Of a stretch of DNA of 64,000 bases, positions 38,649 to 56,001 are shown piece after piece. Below the pieces are notes generated by a model, which worked only from the letters and a program-made list of their open reading frames with translations, was not told where the DNA came from and searched no databases. Each line of letters opens with the position of its first letter. The stretch's first letter is position 1. This DNA comes from Certhia americana (Eukaryota > Chordata > Aves > Passeriformes > Certhiidae), in assembly GCA_018697195.1 (NCBI GenBank), contig JAGMWU010000028.1, positions 2,321,027 through 2,385,026 of the forward strand. Direction: 5' to 3'. Made by a program: the position numbers and the translations under genes.

Positions 38649-41600
38649 TCAGAACAAAGCACTCTTTCTCCTCTGCTCAGTGATCCATCCCCCGGGGTTC
38701 ACATCCATTTGCAACATCTTCATCACCCACTTGTCCTTCCTGGCTCCATCGATGAACTCGTCAAGAGACAACTGCCCTGTGGGTGACAGCAGGGGGACAG
38801 AGATGGGTGGGCAGCACACGGCAGATAAGAGAGGAGGGGGAGGCAGGAAACAATTCCATCTATGTGTCAGATCAAATGCTGATCAGACACGATCTTACTG
38901 GGTCTCCCCACCTCTTCGGGCCAGGCAGCTGAAAGACAAACCAGGGGCATTCCCACGTGTCCCATGCCAACAGGAGACTCCAGATGCTCCAGGGCTCACC
39001 CAGGCTCCTCCAGGACCCTGTCAGGCCCTGCAAATCCCAGTGTGACTGGAACCAGTGTCTTTACTCAGCACTTTGTGCTGGGACTGGGAGCTGCCCTCTG
39101 GCTGCTGGGGGCTGTCAGAGGAGGGGACCTGAATGACACCAAAATCCAGCCCGAGCAGCGACTCCTCGGTATTTTACATTAAAATAACAATGAAAGAGAT
39201 ATCACCCTGCTCCACCAAGACACTTTTGGCTCTGTGGCACAGAGCAGAACCAAACCCAGCTGTCCATTGTGAGTAACACAATAGAGCCAAGGGATCTCTG
39301 CACAGCCAGGCTCAAAGGCAGCCAGCCCAGCTGAGGTCAGCTCTCCCCAGGCAGGAATGCAGCCTTGTGCCATCCATCACTCACCATCCCCGTTCTCATC
39401 TACCAGCTGAAATATCCTGTCCACCACCTCCTCTGGTGTCAGCAGTGGGGTCCTCTCCTCCTCCACGTCTGACCAACACACCTTCTTCAGCCTGTAGATA
39501 GACTGAAAGGAGTTCACAGATTAAGAAAAGGATTGGAAAATGAAAAGCAGCGAACTCTGTTGTCACCCCACCGCTGTGAAGGTCTTTTTCAAAGGTTTGG
39601 GTTTAATCTCTGCCCCTCAACAGCCTCAGATCTGGACTGGAACCTCTGACCTTATACCTACACTCACTGCACATTAATTACCTCATTTGCTCTGTGAAGC
39701 TGCTGCCCTCCTGTTCTCCTTACACATATTGCTCAGACCTCAGGGTTCTTTTGTAAAGAACAAAGTGAGAATTTCAGAGATGGGGAAAATCCTAAGCCTC
39801 GAGTGTGACTTTTTGCCAACATCCAAAGCCAGGCCCATCTGGGCTAACCCATTCCTCTCCCTGGGGAAGCTGTGCCCAGGCTGCAGATCAACCCTGTCTT
39901 ATTTTGACCCACAGTTTCTGCTCCCCTTTGCCACAGGAAAGGGTCAGACTTTATCTACTCCTCCCGTGGCACCACCCGTCCATTGTTACCTTTCCTGCTT
40001 AAGCTGAAGGGTTTTGTCTGAAGTCTTCACAGAGAGAGGATTAGCAGCAGCCTCACAGTTCTGGGCAATTTTTGACTGACCTCAAAACTGCAATGGAACG
40101 TGGCCCAGACAGGCTGCCCTGATTTCACACTGCTGCTGCAGGTGACCAGCTGCTCACCTGCCCCGCCAGGAGGCCCTGCTGCCCACGGGGGCAATTCCTG
40201 GTGCTCAGAGGGGGGATAAGCTGTGGTTATCAGCCTCCCGAGCTCTGCTGGGCAGGGGAACAGCCCCTGTGCTGCTGCAGCACAGCCCCCAAGAGACTTC
40301 ACCACACCTAAGAGCACAGCTACTTGTGCCTGGTGTTTGCTCAGCCCCACAGCATCCTTCACCTTGGAAAAACTTTTGGGATCATCCAACCCAACTGCTC
40401 CCCCTGCACTGCCAAGGCCATCCCTAACCTATCCCCAGATCACATCTGCACAGCTTTCATATCCCTGCAGGGATGGTGGCTCTGGTGTCAGGGCTGGACA
40501 AGACTTCCAGTGAAGAAATTCTTCCTAATAATCATCTAAAGCTCCCCTGGTGCAAGTCGAGGTGATTTCCCCTGGTTCTGTCTCTTGGGAGAAGAGAGCA
40601 GCTCCCACCATGTCAGTCACAACCTGGAATCACTGAGAGGCCTCTTCTCTACCTCCACACAGTCATGGTTAAATCCAAGTGCAGGACTCAGCAGAAACCC
40701 AGTACACCACTACTGGGAACCAGTACAAAGGAATTTGGGTACTAAGTGGAACCTCTGAGGGCATTCTCACCAACCACCAGCCAGGGCACAGCCCCAGTGA
40801 GGACCTGGGGGGAAACCCTCCTCCCCAGACCAGCACAGGGCACTTGGGGAGTTCAGGTTGAAAATATAAATTATCAAAATTTGATAATTTTGATTATCAA
40901 ATCAAGAGAGTCAAGAATCAAAGACTCCATCTCTGGGCAGCAGCAGGGTCAGGCTGCCCCAGTGGGAACAGCAGAGCCCTCAGACACCCAGCAGGCTCCA
41001 AACCCTTTCGACAAAGTCAGGCATTTTCACTTCATCACCATCCTCACTTCATCACTATCCTCAGCAACTTTGAAACCTGATTATCACAAACCCCATACAC
41101 CTCATAACATTGCCAAAGAGCAGGGATTGCTTAAAAAAGGGATTGGGCAATGCCCACTTACCTCAACGATTTCCAGCAGCTCAGGTTTATCTATGCAGCC
41201 ATTCCCATCCTTGTCATACACTTTGAACGTCCACCTCAGCTTGTGTTCCAGTTTTCCTCGTAAAACAAGATTCAAGGCAGCTACATATTCCAGAAAATCA
41301 ATGGTGTTATCCTGTGGCAACAGAGAAGCAGCAGCTGGATGACACTTAGCTGGGCAGGAAGCTGATGGAAAAGTAATTTACAGCTTCCAGAAAACCTGGG
41401 TTGAAACTGCCAGAAGGATAATGCTTGGGGCAGGAATTTGTTTGGCACTGTGAGGAAGGTTTGCTGCAGTTCAGGACAGCAGCAGGCACAGCCACACCCC
41501 TGTGCTGGGGGCTCCTCCTCCCCTCATGCACAGCATCCCTTATAAAACAGAGTCTGTGCTGCTGGGAAAACTCCTAGGAATTAGGAACGGGACGTCATCC

Positions 41601-42745
41601 TTTATGCACAGTTTGCTCTGCTACATCTTCTGGAATCTGAGACCTGAACCTTTCATTTTTTTGCGGGAATTTGGGTTTTCATAACTTGGGATTCTGAGAC
41701 AAGCCTGACCTGCCCTCATCTTGCTTGGCCTTTTTAAATCCTTTCCCACAAACTGACTTTTGCTGCCACTTCAATGAGATTTTGATCCTATTTTCAAAGG
41801 GAGCTTAAGGGAGGTGAATTGAGCAGAGATGAACAACCTGAGTCCCCTTTTCTGGTACTGATACAATGAACAAACACCCCCACAGCTGGAATATGATCAA
41901 GAGCTTCAGGAAAAGAATAATTGAACCATGTGGCAAGTGCTGCTCCCCCAAGGCAGCTGAGAAGCCAAAGCATCCCAGGCTGCTTGTGGCAGCAGTGCAG
42001 GGAATGCAGGAACTGTGACTAAACCAGCAAACCCACTTTCCCCAGGTGTCTCATGACAAATATGGCAAAGGGAAACAAGACCAGAATGTCTGAATTGTAC
42101 AGCATTCCTGTGCTTTCGGAAAGCAAAGCTGAAATCAATATTTTGTTACAAACCACCTGCTCATACTTGATACAGACACTTCTTCCAACACAGAACAAGC
42201 CTGAGTAGGATTTGTCTGCACTGTAATTCCCCCTCTCTCTCAACAGAGAAATATTTTTGCCATGTGGGAGCCTTGGCTATTTGAGGGTCTCAAAGTGTGA
42301 CTGCCTATATTTCAGCTTTTTAATCCATCCCTAGTCCCTTAAGGGGACATTCTGACCTTAATTTAGGAGAGATTTGGGGAGATGAATCCAGGCCAGCCTG
42401 TGCTCCTTCTCCTGCCCTTGCAGGTCCCTTACCCCCACCTCAGTCCCGTGAAGGGTGGGCACAACTCAAACACCTCCCCACTGCAGAGGACAGATTCAGA
42501 AATTATTACACAAATAACTGTAAAACCTTCTCAGCACTTACCCCATTCTTGTCAAAAGCCCTGAACATGTTCTCCACGTACTCTGCTGCTTCCTGGTTGT
42601 CCTGGACCCCGAAGAACCGCTTGAACTCGTGCATGAACAGGGTCCCACTGGGACATTCCACCACAAATTTCTTATACCATTCCTGCAGCTCTGCAACGTC
42701 AATCTCTGTTTGCTCCCCTTCAGCATTGGTGAACTGCTGTCCCAT
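38649..42745 (-). CDS. GUCA1B: Guanylate cyclase-activating protein 2 (GCAP2)
   Basis: GCAP2 is the second photoreceptor Ca2+ sensor that regulates retinal guanylate cyclase. Four coding exons on the minus strand join in phase: 42745-42542, 41311-41162, 39502-39385 and 38776-38649 (TGA), for 199 residues. The start MGQQF is a myristoylation signal. The first EF-hand is degenerate ([11 protein letters not shown]). Functional loops lie at 65-76 ([12 protein letters not shown]), 101-112 ([12 protein letters not shown]) and 153-164 (DENGDGQLSLDE). The C-terminus [12 protein letters not shown] matches the GCAP2 type, unlike the GCAP1 tail. Relative to GCAP1 it has a longer insert between EF3 and EF4 (residues 119-140). 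Introns are in the same places and phases as in GUCA1A, as expected for an ancient inverted tandem pair. Confidence 0.98.
40365..40640 (-). mobile_element. CR1 LINE 3' fragment in GUCA1B intron 2
   Basis: One of the longest CR1 copies here, read in reverse: 'TGGGATCATCCAACCCAACT', 'CACTGCCAAGGCCATCCCTA', 'GAAGAAATTCTTCCTAATAA', and 'GGTGATTTCCCCTGGTTCTG' occur in the order expected of the element. It lies between GUCA1B exons 2 and 3. Confidence 0.92.
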
Positions 42746-43206
42746 TTTCCTCCAGAAAGCAAGATTAAAAACAGAAGGAAAAGAAGAAGAACCCCGCCAA
42801 AGTCCTGTGCTCTGCTCGTGGTCTTGTGTCTTTCGCTGATGTTGATGCTGTGTCTTGCTATGTCACCTTCCCTTTTTTTGTGCTTTATTTTTTTGTTCCT
42901 CCTCCCCTGCCCAGGTCGGGCAGCTCCGTGTGCTCCTCAGGGGATCTCAGAGTGGCTCCTCTGCCCCAGAGCACTGAGCACTGGGCATGGATAAAAATAA
43001 CTAAAGATCATTAGGAGATTCCCACCCATGAGCCCCAGAGACCTTCAGATGTTCTGAGCCGTGCCCTATTTAGAAGCAAACTCCAGGGGCTCAGGGTCTT
43101 TCTACACATTATTACCTCCCTGTCAAAGAATTTGGGAGCAGAGGTTCCTTGTACACACAACACACGGCCCCATTCTCTGCACTGTAGAGTTTTCAAGGGA
43201 AAAAAG

Positions 43207-43233
43207 GGATTATAGAGGAAGGAGCATTAATCT
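43207..43233 (-). promoter_or_regulatory. GUCA1B: CRX-type site pair upstream of GUCA1B
   Basis: GGATTA at 43207-43212 and TAATCT at 43228-43233 are two homeodomain cores of the CRX type in opposite orientation, about 460-490 bases upstream of the GUCA1B start codon. The distance from the start codon is similar to that of the GUCA1A cluster. Function is inferred. Confidence 0.4.
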
Positions 43234-44074
43234 TTGCAATGCTGGCTTGTATAACCTGCCCGTGGGGGTTGTTCAGTGCTTCAGTGAGATGGGGCATAGG
43301 AAAAACAACTACAGAGAGGGAATCCTGAGAAAATAAACAATTCTCTAAAAAAACCTGCTGATAGATTAAATTAATTGAATGCCTACTGGAGGCTGTGAGA
43401 CAATTAGTGAAGGCACTAGACACACACACATTCCTCTTATTGTCACATCTCCATCTTAAAGCTTTAAGCTAAAAGGAGCAGGAATTGTTTATTTCCATAT
43501 TTTTAGAGCATATTCTCCTTATTCCCTTCCCCTCTTTGTGTCCATGGAAATTCTCTTGCTGAACCTCATTTATTGCTTTGGTCACAAAGTGCAGCTCTTT
43601 CCTGGGCTGGCTCTTTCTGTTCAGCACCACTGACCCACAGCTCAACCCCTCCTCTCAGCACACACAGAGCCCTTTCCTTTTGCTGAGAAGCCACCAGCTC
43701 TCCTCCACACCAAACCAGTTGTTCTGAATCCAACCCTTATGTGTGTCAGTGGAAAGAATGACCTGAGCTATAAATGTGCCCAAGCCAGCCCAATATCTTC
43801 ATTAAGAGGATTGGAGCAGCATTAATAGGAAACCATACATTCTCTTATCCTAATGCCAAGGCCCAGATGATTTAAGCTGCTCGTTTTTGGGAACTTTTTT
43901 TGGTGTTGGTTAGGTAAGAAGAGCCTCTCTCATGGGAGAATACTGGCTAAGAACCAGGCTGAAATTTGAATTTGATACTGTAGAACAGTAGAGCAATTCA
44001 AGCTGCACATTAGGAGTGGGATTTGGTCTGGATCCACTCACACTGCAAGTAACCCAGCAGAGGTACTGTGTGTG

Positions 44075-44153
44075 TATCTATCTATAGATATCTATATATA
44101 TATACACATCTATCTATATATTTATATATATATATATTTATGTATATACACAG
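44075..44153 (+). repeat. TA/TATC microsatellite
   Basis: A compound simple repeat of TATC, TA and TATT units. It can fold on itself because the units are self-complementary. Confidence 0.93.
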
Positions 44154-46974
44154 AGATTTGCAGGAGTATAATACAACCTTATACTTTTACATGTAAGGAT
44201 ACCCAGGCAAGGTTTGGTTTCATTTAAAAGAAGAACAAAGAGAGAATAGAGACAACACAGCAGAAGCCTGGAGATGGATAGGAAGGGCCAGAGAAGTTGC
44301 CAGAAAATTTAAGACTGCTCTATTTCAGTTAAAGCATTTTTATCTAATGATATTCTTGTCTGTCCTCATGCCCAGAAGAATGTAACACAATAATGAACTC
44401 AACCCTTTCCTGTGGGAGTGCTTCAGCTGAGCTTCAGCCCCTGATTCTTCCACAGCAGAGCAGCTCCAGGGCTGCCCACCAGAAAAATAACAGTACACTC
44501 ATCCTCCCCCTGTTTTCCTCTTCACCAGAGCTACTGGAAAGAAGTCTTTGGTAGCCACAGTCATGTTTATAAATTATTTTATATAATTTTTGGAATTATC
44601 TTGGCTGGTGAGGCAAAGAGTTCTCCCTGGGTCACAAACAGCCCCAGGCCACAGAGGTGCTGCCAGGACAGGGTGGGAAGGATTTGTTCCTTTTTCCTGC
44701 AGCACAGTTGGGGAGTTTGGGATGTTCTGGGGTGAAGCCTCTCCACCATTTTGTGCTGCTCTCCTGCACAGAGCTGCCTGCTGGAATGTGAGTGCTGAGA
44801 GCACACAGCAAGACTCCACATGCCCAGGACATTGTCTTGACTCATTGCATAATTTTGTTTTGCCTTATGGGAACCTGGTGATCTGTTCCCAGGAGAGAAA
44901 ATGGTTCCTTTTTGTTTTGATGACTGCAATCTTCTCCAGCTGGGAACAAAGGGCTGCAAGAGACCTGGAGTACAAAGCCCAGCTGCTGCTGTTGCAGGTA
45001 TCATGATATACAATCGTGTTGATAAAATAGTGATCTTAATTTGGCACTGAAATAAAGTAAATCCCATTGCTCCTGGTATGAAAATTCCTCTGCACATCCT
45101 CTGTGTGCTCTGCAGGCTGCACTGAAAGAGCTGCAGTGTCTCAGCCAGCAGGACGACACTTCCTAAGGTACAGTGTAGCAGCCAAAAGATCTCTTCATTT
45201 GATTCAAAAACGATGCAGGTAGAGGTAAATATAGGCAGAGAAAAGTAAAAATAAAAAGAATAATTTCTAGAAAACACTCCAGTGCAGAGGTTGGTGCTGT
45301 TTGTCTGCCTAAGGAGCAGGATCAAGACTCTGTGTTGTGTCAGAGTGAACACTCTGCATGATCAGTTACTGACAGGTAACATCTGATGGCATGTCCTGGT
45401 CCTGCCTAATGAGTTAGCCCTGGATTATCACCTCTACAGCTCCAAGGCTGTGGAGTTTCCCAGCCAAGAGCATGGAAAAAGACAGCTTATTTCCCGTCAG
45501 CTGCCTACCCCAACGTGCTGCCACACGCATCAGCATCAGCACAAGCTGGTAGAAACTCAAGAGGAAAAAAAAACAAACCACCAAACCCTGCAGAGGGCTG
45601 GAAAGACTCATTTGTTTGGCATCTGTGTCGGTGCTGGGAAGGCAGCAGAGGCTGTGGCAGAGGCAGCAGGGTGCAGGCTGCAGGGAGGGGACCAGCTGCA
45701 GGGAGGCTGCAGGCTGGACTGGACCCTTCTTCCAGGCTGGAGCCCCCAAGCTGGAGCAGTCCTCATCCAGCTGCTTTGTCACATTGCTCCAGTTTTAAAA
45801 TCCGCCAGCCCTGACCTGCCCCAGGACCCCTCCTGAGGGTTGGGCATCTCGAGTGTCCTTCCAGAGGGCTTAGGAAGGGCAAAACCCTGCCCAGGCAGCT
45901 CCCAGCGCTGCACATCCAGGGCAGCAGGAGCAGCAGCATCGCGGGTGTCTCCCTCCACACATCCTTAAATTCGGGCGGGAGGGAGGTGTGGACAGCCGGA
46001 ATGCAGGGAGGATGAACGGCGGCTTTTGTGCTGACCCATCTGAGGAGAGATCAAAGATCCTTCAGAGCTTGGCCTGGAGTTCAGCCCAATATCTCCCTGT
46101 GTCTCTTCCCAGTTGCTCCCCAAATTATCCTACCACTGCATGCTTTTAACAGCAGGAATAACAAGGGGGTTCTACTCCAGGAGCAGCTGTGCCTTGATTT
46201 ACACGTCAGGAATGGTCAGGTACCATTATCAAAACCCATCTCACCCAACATAGAGTGCTGACCTCGGAATGTCACATCTTGTCTTCTGTTTATTGCCAGA
46301 AAGATTTTCTTATGTGCTAACAAACTCCTGTTGAGTTTCCTCTGAGTGGAATTTTTTGCTGAATGAAGCCTGAAATATTTACCTAGCACTTGGCATCCAG
46401 CAAGGCAAACTTCCCCAGAAAATGGTGAATTGTTTTGTCTCTGTGTGAAGATCTCCAAGATATTGTCTAGTTCCAAACTCTTGGCTCGGGACTGAGCTGT
46501 GGGTGTAAGTCAGCCTTCCCAAAGTCAGGGTTCAGCATTTCCCATACTGTTCATGGTGAGGAGGAGAAGGGAAATTCCCATTTTTTTTTTCTGGTTCATT
46601 GAAACTGAATGGTGAAGTACTGTATGATCCTTGAAACCAAGATTCACCACTGAGTCACAGTTCTCCACCTACGAGGAAAATAAATAAGACGCGAGGCTGG
46701 AGGGCAGGAGACTGCAGAGGGGCCAGGGAGAAGCTGCTGAGTCCCTTCCCAGGGGTAGGTGTGATCCCACAGGGGGATGGAGGCAAGGAAGAGGAATGTT
46801 TTTATGCTTTTCAGAGAAAAATCTGTGTGCCTGTGGCTCTAATCAGACCTGACTTTAGGGATTGGCTTCATCTTGAGCTATAATTGATTGGATATGGATT
46901 TCTATGGACAGATGGATGCAGAAGAGCAAATGTACTTAGGTTGTGCTAGGGTAGTTTAGATTGGATATTTGGGA

Positions 46975-47180
46975 GAATTTTTTCATGGAAAGGATGGACA
47001 AGCATTGGGACAGGCTGCCCAGGGAAGTGGCAGAGCCACCGTCCCTGGGAGTGTCCAAAACCCTGTGAATGTGGTGCCAAGGGACACGGTTTGGTGGTGG
47101 ACCTGGCAGCGCTGGGTTAATGTTTGGACCTGATGATCTCAGAGGTCTTTTCCAGCCTTAATTACACTGTGATTCTATGA
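46975..47180 (+). mobile_element. CR1 LINE 3'-end fragment upstream of IRF6
   Basis: Sense CR1: 'CAGGCTGCCCAGGGAAGTGG', 'CCCTGGGAGTGTCCAAAACC', 'GACCTGATGATCTCAGAGGT' and the terminal 'CCAGCCTTAATTACACTGTG' with ATTCTATGAC. It ends about 300 bases before the IRF6 CpG island. Confidence 0.93.
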
Positions 47181-47490
47181 CTCAGCTGAATATGCTCTGA
47201 ACTGTGAAAAAACCCCAGGAACTTAATGTTTTCTTCCCCAAATAACCCATTTAAAGGCAAAAATATCCTGCTTAAAAGCAAACTTCTTTTCCTAAATACT
47301 CCATTTACTAGGGGGGGAAAGAATATCCCGTTTGGAAGTTTCCTAAAGATTCCATTTGACTGGAAAAGGGCCGCGGCAGAAGAGCTGGGGTGCGGGGTGC
47401 TCCACTCGTCCCGGATCCCCGTGCGGAGTTCGGGGGGATCTGAGGGAGCGGGGCGGGGCGGGGGGCGCGGCTGAGCCGAGCGCACCTGGG

Positions 47491-48034
47491 CAGGTGAGGG
47501 GCGGGGCGGAACGGAACGGGGCAGGGGAGGGGCGGGGTGGAAAGGAACGGAACGGGGCAGGGGCGGGTGAGGCGGGGTGGAACGGGGCAGGGGCGGGTGA
47601 GGCGGGGTGGAACGGGGCAGGTGAGGCGGTGCGGAAAGGAACGGAACGGGGCAGGTGAGGGGCGGGGCGGAAAGGAACGGAATGGGGCAGGTGAGGCGGG
47701 GTTGGGAACAACGGGGCAGGTGAGGGTCGGGCTAAAAACNNNNNNNNNNNNNNNNNNNNNNNNNNNNNNNNNNNNNNNNNNNNNNNNNNNNNNNNNGGCG
47801 GGGAGGAAAGGAACGGAACGGGGCAGGGGCAGGTGAGGCGGGGTGGAACGGGGCAGGTGAGGCGGTGCGGAAAGGAACGGAACGGGGCAGGTGAGGGGCG
47901 GGGCGGAAAGGAACGGAATGGGGCAGGTGAGGTGGGGAGGGGCGGAACGGGGCAGGTGAGGGGCGGGGCAGGTGAGGGGCCTCGGCACCTACGCACTACG
48001 CGGCCGATCGGGTGCCCGGAACGGGGCAGGTGAG
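47491..48034 (+). repeat. GC-rich minisatellite with repeated CAGGTGAG
   Basis: Tandem units of about 24-36 bases of the type GGGGCAGGTGAGGCGGTGCG + GAAAGGAACGGAAC. The exact octamer CAGGTGAG occurs at 47491, 47618, 47652, 47688, 47717, 47830, 47854, 47888, 47924, 47953, 47969 and 48027. The array surrounds a 57-base gap, so the real copy number is uncertain. Confidence 0.93.
47740..47796. other. Assembly gap (57 N)
   Basis: A short run of N inside the GC-rich minisatellite, almost certainly an unresolved part of the array. Confidence 0.99.
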
Positions 48035-48138
48035 GCGGGGCGGCGCTGGGTGAGCGCGGCCGCCGCTGCCCGAGCGCCGCTGCCCCACGCGCGGGCCCCG
48101 CGGGGCGGCCCCGAGCCCCCGCGGGACGGACCTGCTCC

Positions 48139-48172
48139 GGACGGACGGACGGACGGACGGACAGACAGACGG
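48139..48172 (+). repeat. (GGAC)n tetranucleotide run
   Basis: About five copies of GGAC followed by AGAC copies, inside the CpG island. Confidence 0.88.
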
Positions 48173-48479
48173 GGTGAGCTGTACGGGCCGCGGGGATCGG
48201 ACAGCACCGGAGCCGCCCGGCCCGGGAGTCACCGGGCGCGGCCCCGTCCCGCGTGGGGCTCCCGGGCGGAGCGGGGCCAATGCGGGAGCGGATCGGGGCG
48301 AGAGCTCGGGGCTTTCAGGGGCTCCCTGCGGGTTCTGGAGGCTGCAGCGGCCCGGCCCGGCTCGGCCCGGGGTAAGAGCGGCAGGGCGGGGGCGCCGTGC
48401 GGGTCCGGGCGCAGCCGGCAGCGCAGAAAATGCCAATTTACCGCTCCTAGCCATCGGCTGCGCTGGGCTAGCCCCGGGC

Positions 48480-54836
<6,357 letters not shown>

Positions 54837-54922
54837 CCGACCCTCGGCTCCCACCCGGCCTTTCACGTGTTGTACATATGCACAAGTGTTTCTTAAACCA
54901 GTGCCTTGCCTGAATCTGAACG

Positions 54923-54928
54923 AATAAA
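54923..54928 (+). terminator. IRF6: IRF6 poly(A) signal
   Basis: AATAAA 87 bases after the stop codon. Further AT-rich sequence to about 55210 may contain an alternative longer 3' end, since mammalian IRF6 has a long 3' UTR; no second canonical signal was seen. Confidence 0.6.
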
Positions 54929-55321
54929 AGCTGTAAATCTCGTCATCTGATTCCACAATTTCAGCAGTCCCTGGTGCTTTTGTTTTGGAAGTGGCTCAAA
55001 AGAGAGGGGATTACAAGAATACTTCTAACTCCTTCACCTTTTTCAGCTGTTTGCTTAAGCAATTCCTCTGTACAAGTCAGATTTTCAATTCTGTAATATT
55101 TTTTAATCTGCTATAATACAATGTATATAAACACTTGATCATTATAGGGGAGAAAGAAAATAATCTGTGCTCTATTAAACCGACTTGGACAATATCACCT
55201 TGTATATTTTTTTCTTCTCTTTAACGGGGCTGTAGCAGCAACTTTGAAGGCTGATACTCCTTACAGTGTGGGTTTTTTTTACAGGGGTGTATATACACAG
55301 GCAGTGTAAATGCATATATAA

Positions 55322-55360
55322 CAGATTTGGGTTGGAAGGGATCTCTGGAGCTCCTCTGCT
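55322..55360 (-). mobile_element. CR1 tail relic
   Basis: 'GATTTGGGTTGGAAGGGATC' matches the reverse complement of the CR1 terminal block. Only about 35 bases are recognisable, so the call is tentative. Confidence 0.5.
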
Positions 55361-55484
55361 CTCCTGGGGGCTGATTGTTCAGACCTATACAAGCCTGAGC
55401 ACTCAGTGATGGTCCAGAGATGTCAGCGGCTCCCGGCTCGGTCCTGGTCCCTGTTCTGTGCCCAGGCTGCGTGCCCTTCTCCCG

Positions 55485-55910
55485 GACATGGTGACGCTTT
55501 CCCGGCCCATCTCCCGGCCCTGCGACCAGCCCTTAGCCCAGCCCGGTTCCCGGCCGTGAGACCAGCCCTTAGCCCGGCCCGGTTCCCGGCCGTGAGACCA
55601 GCCCTTAGTCCGGCCCGGTTCCCTGCCCTGCTTCCAGCCTTTCTCCCGGCCCTGAGCCCAGTCCTTAGCCCGGCCCAGTTCCCGGCCCTTCTCCCGGCCC
55701 TGCACCCAGCCTTTCTCCCAGCCCTGCACCCAGCCCTTCTCCCGGCCCTGCACCCAGCCTTTCTCCCGGCCCGGTTCCCGGCCCTGCACACATCCAGCCC
55801 TTCTCCTGGCCCTTCTCCCGGCCCGGTTCCCGGCCCTGAGCCCAGCCCTTCTCCCAGCCCTGCACACATCCAGCCCTTCTCCCGGCCCTTTCCCCCGGCC
55901 CTTCCCCCGG
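55485..55910 (+). repeat. GC-rich minisatellite, 24- and 36-bp units
   Basis: Two related unit types: a 36-bp one with GGTTCCCGGCCGTGAGACCA at its core (two copies at about 55550-55620), and a 24-bp one such as CAGCCTTTCTCCCAGCCCTG (plus CACC), with variants to 55910. Both lengths are multiples of 12, so long frames stay open on the minus strand. The array abuts the C1orf74 start. Confidence 0.92.
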
Positions 55911-56001
55911 CCATGGCGAGGCGGTCCCGCCCAGCAGGCAGTGGCTCCGCTGGGGCCGGGCCGAGCTCGGTCCCGCCCCGGAACCACGCAGGGCTCCGCT
56001 G

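Larger units (their letters stand above)
42746..47480. other. Interval between GUCA1B and the IRF6 5' region
   Basis: This is the shared upstream region of two divergent genes. It carries CRX-like sites near 43207, an AT microsatellite at 44075 and a CR1 end near 47000. No coding exon is supported; the longest frames, for example at 44579-45352, have no recognisable homology or splice structure. MRPS10 and TRERF1, which follow GUCA1B in human, are not here. Confidence 0.5.
47380..48470 (+). promoter_or_regulatory. IRF6: IRF6 CpG island and 5' UTR region
   Basis: An abrupt shift to GC- and CpG-rich sequence lies about 3-4 kb upstream of the IRF6 start codon. IRF6 transcripts have non-coding 5' sequence in mammals, so the first exon is expected here. 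It contains a GC-rich minisatellite with many splice-donor-like octamers and a (GGAC)n run at 48139-48170. The transcription start and the 5' exon boundaries cannot be set from sequence. Confidence 0.6.
54929..56001. other. Interval between IRF6 and C1orf74
   Basis: An AT-rich first part (to about 55320), a short CR1 relic at 55322-55360, then a GC-rich minisatellite at 55485-55910. No coding exon is supported. Confidence 0.6.

Noticed and set aside
44579..45352. 257-codon minus-strand frame upstream of GUCA1B
   Set aside because: No recognisable domain, no splice context; AT-rich random frame is more likely.
47308..47996. Minus-strand frames rich in SPAPFRSFPP repeats
   Set aside because: They are the reverse reading of the GC-rich IRF6 promoter minisatellite.
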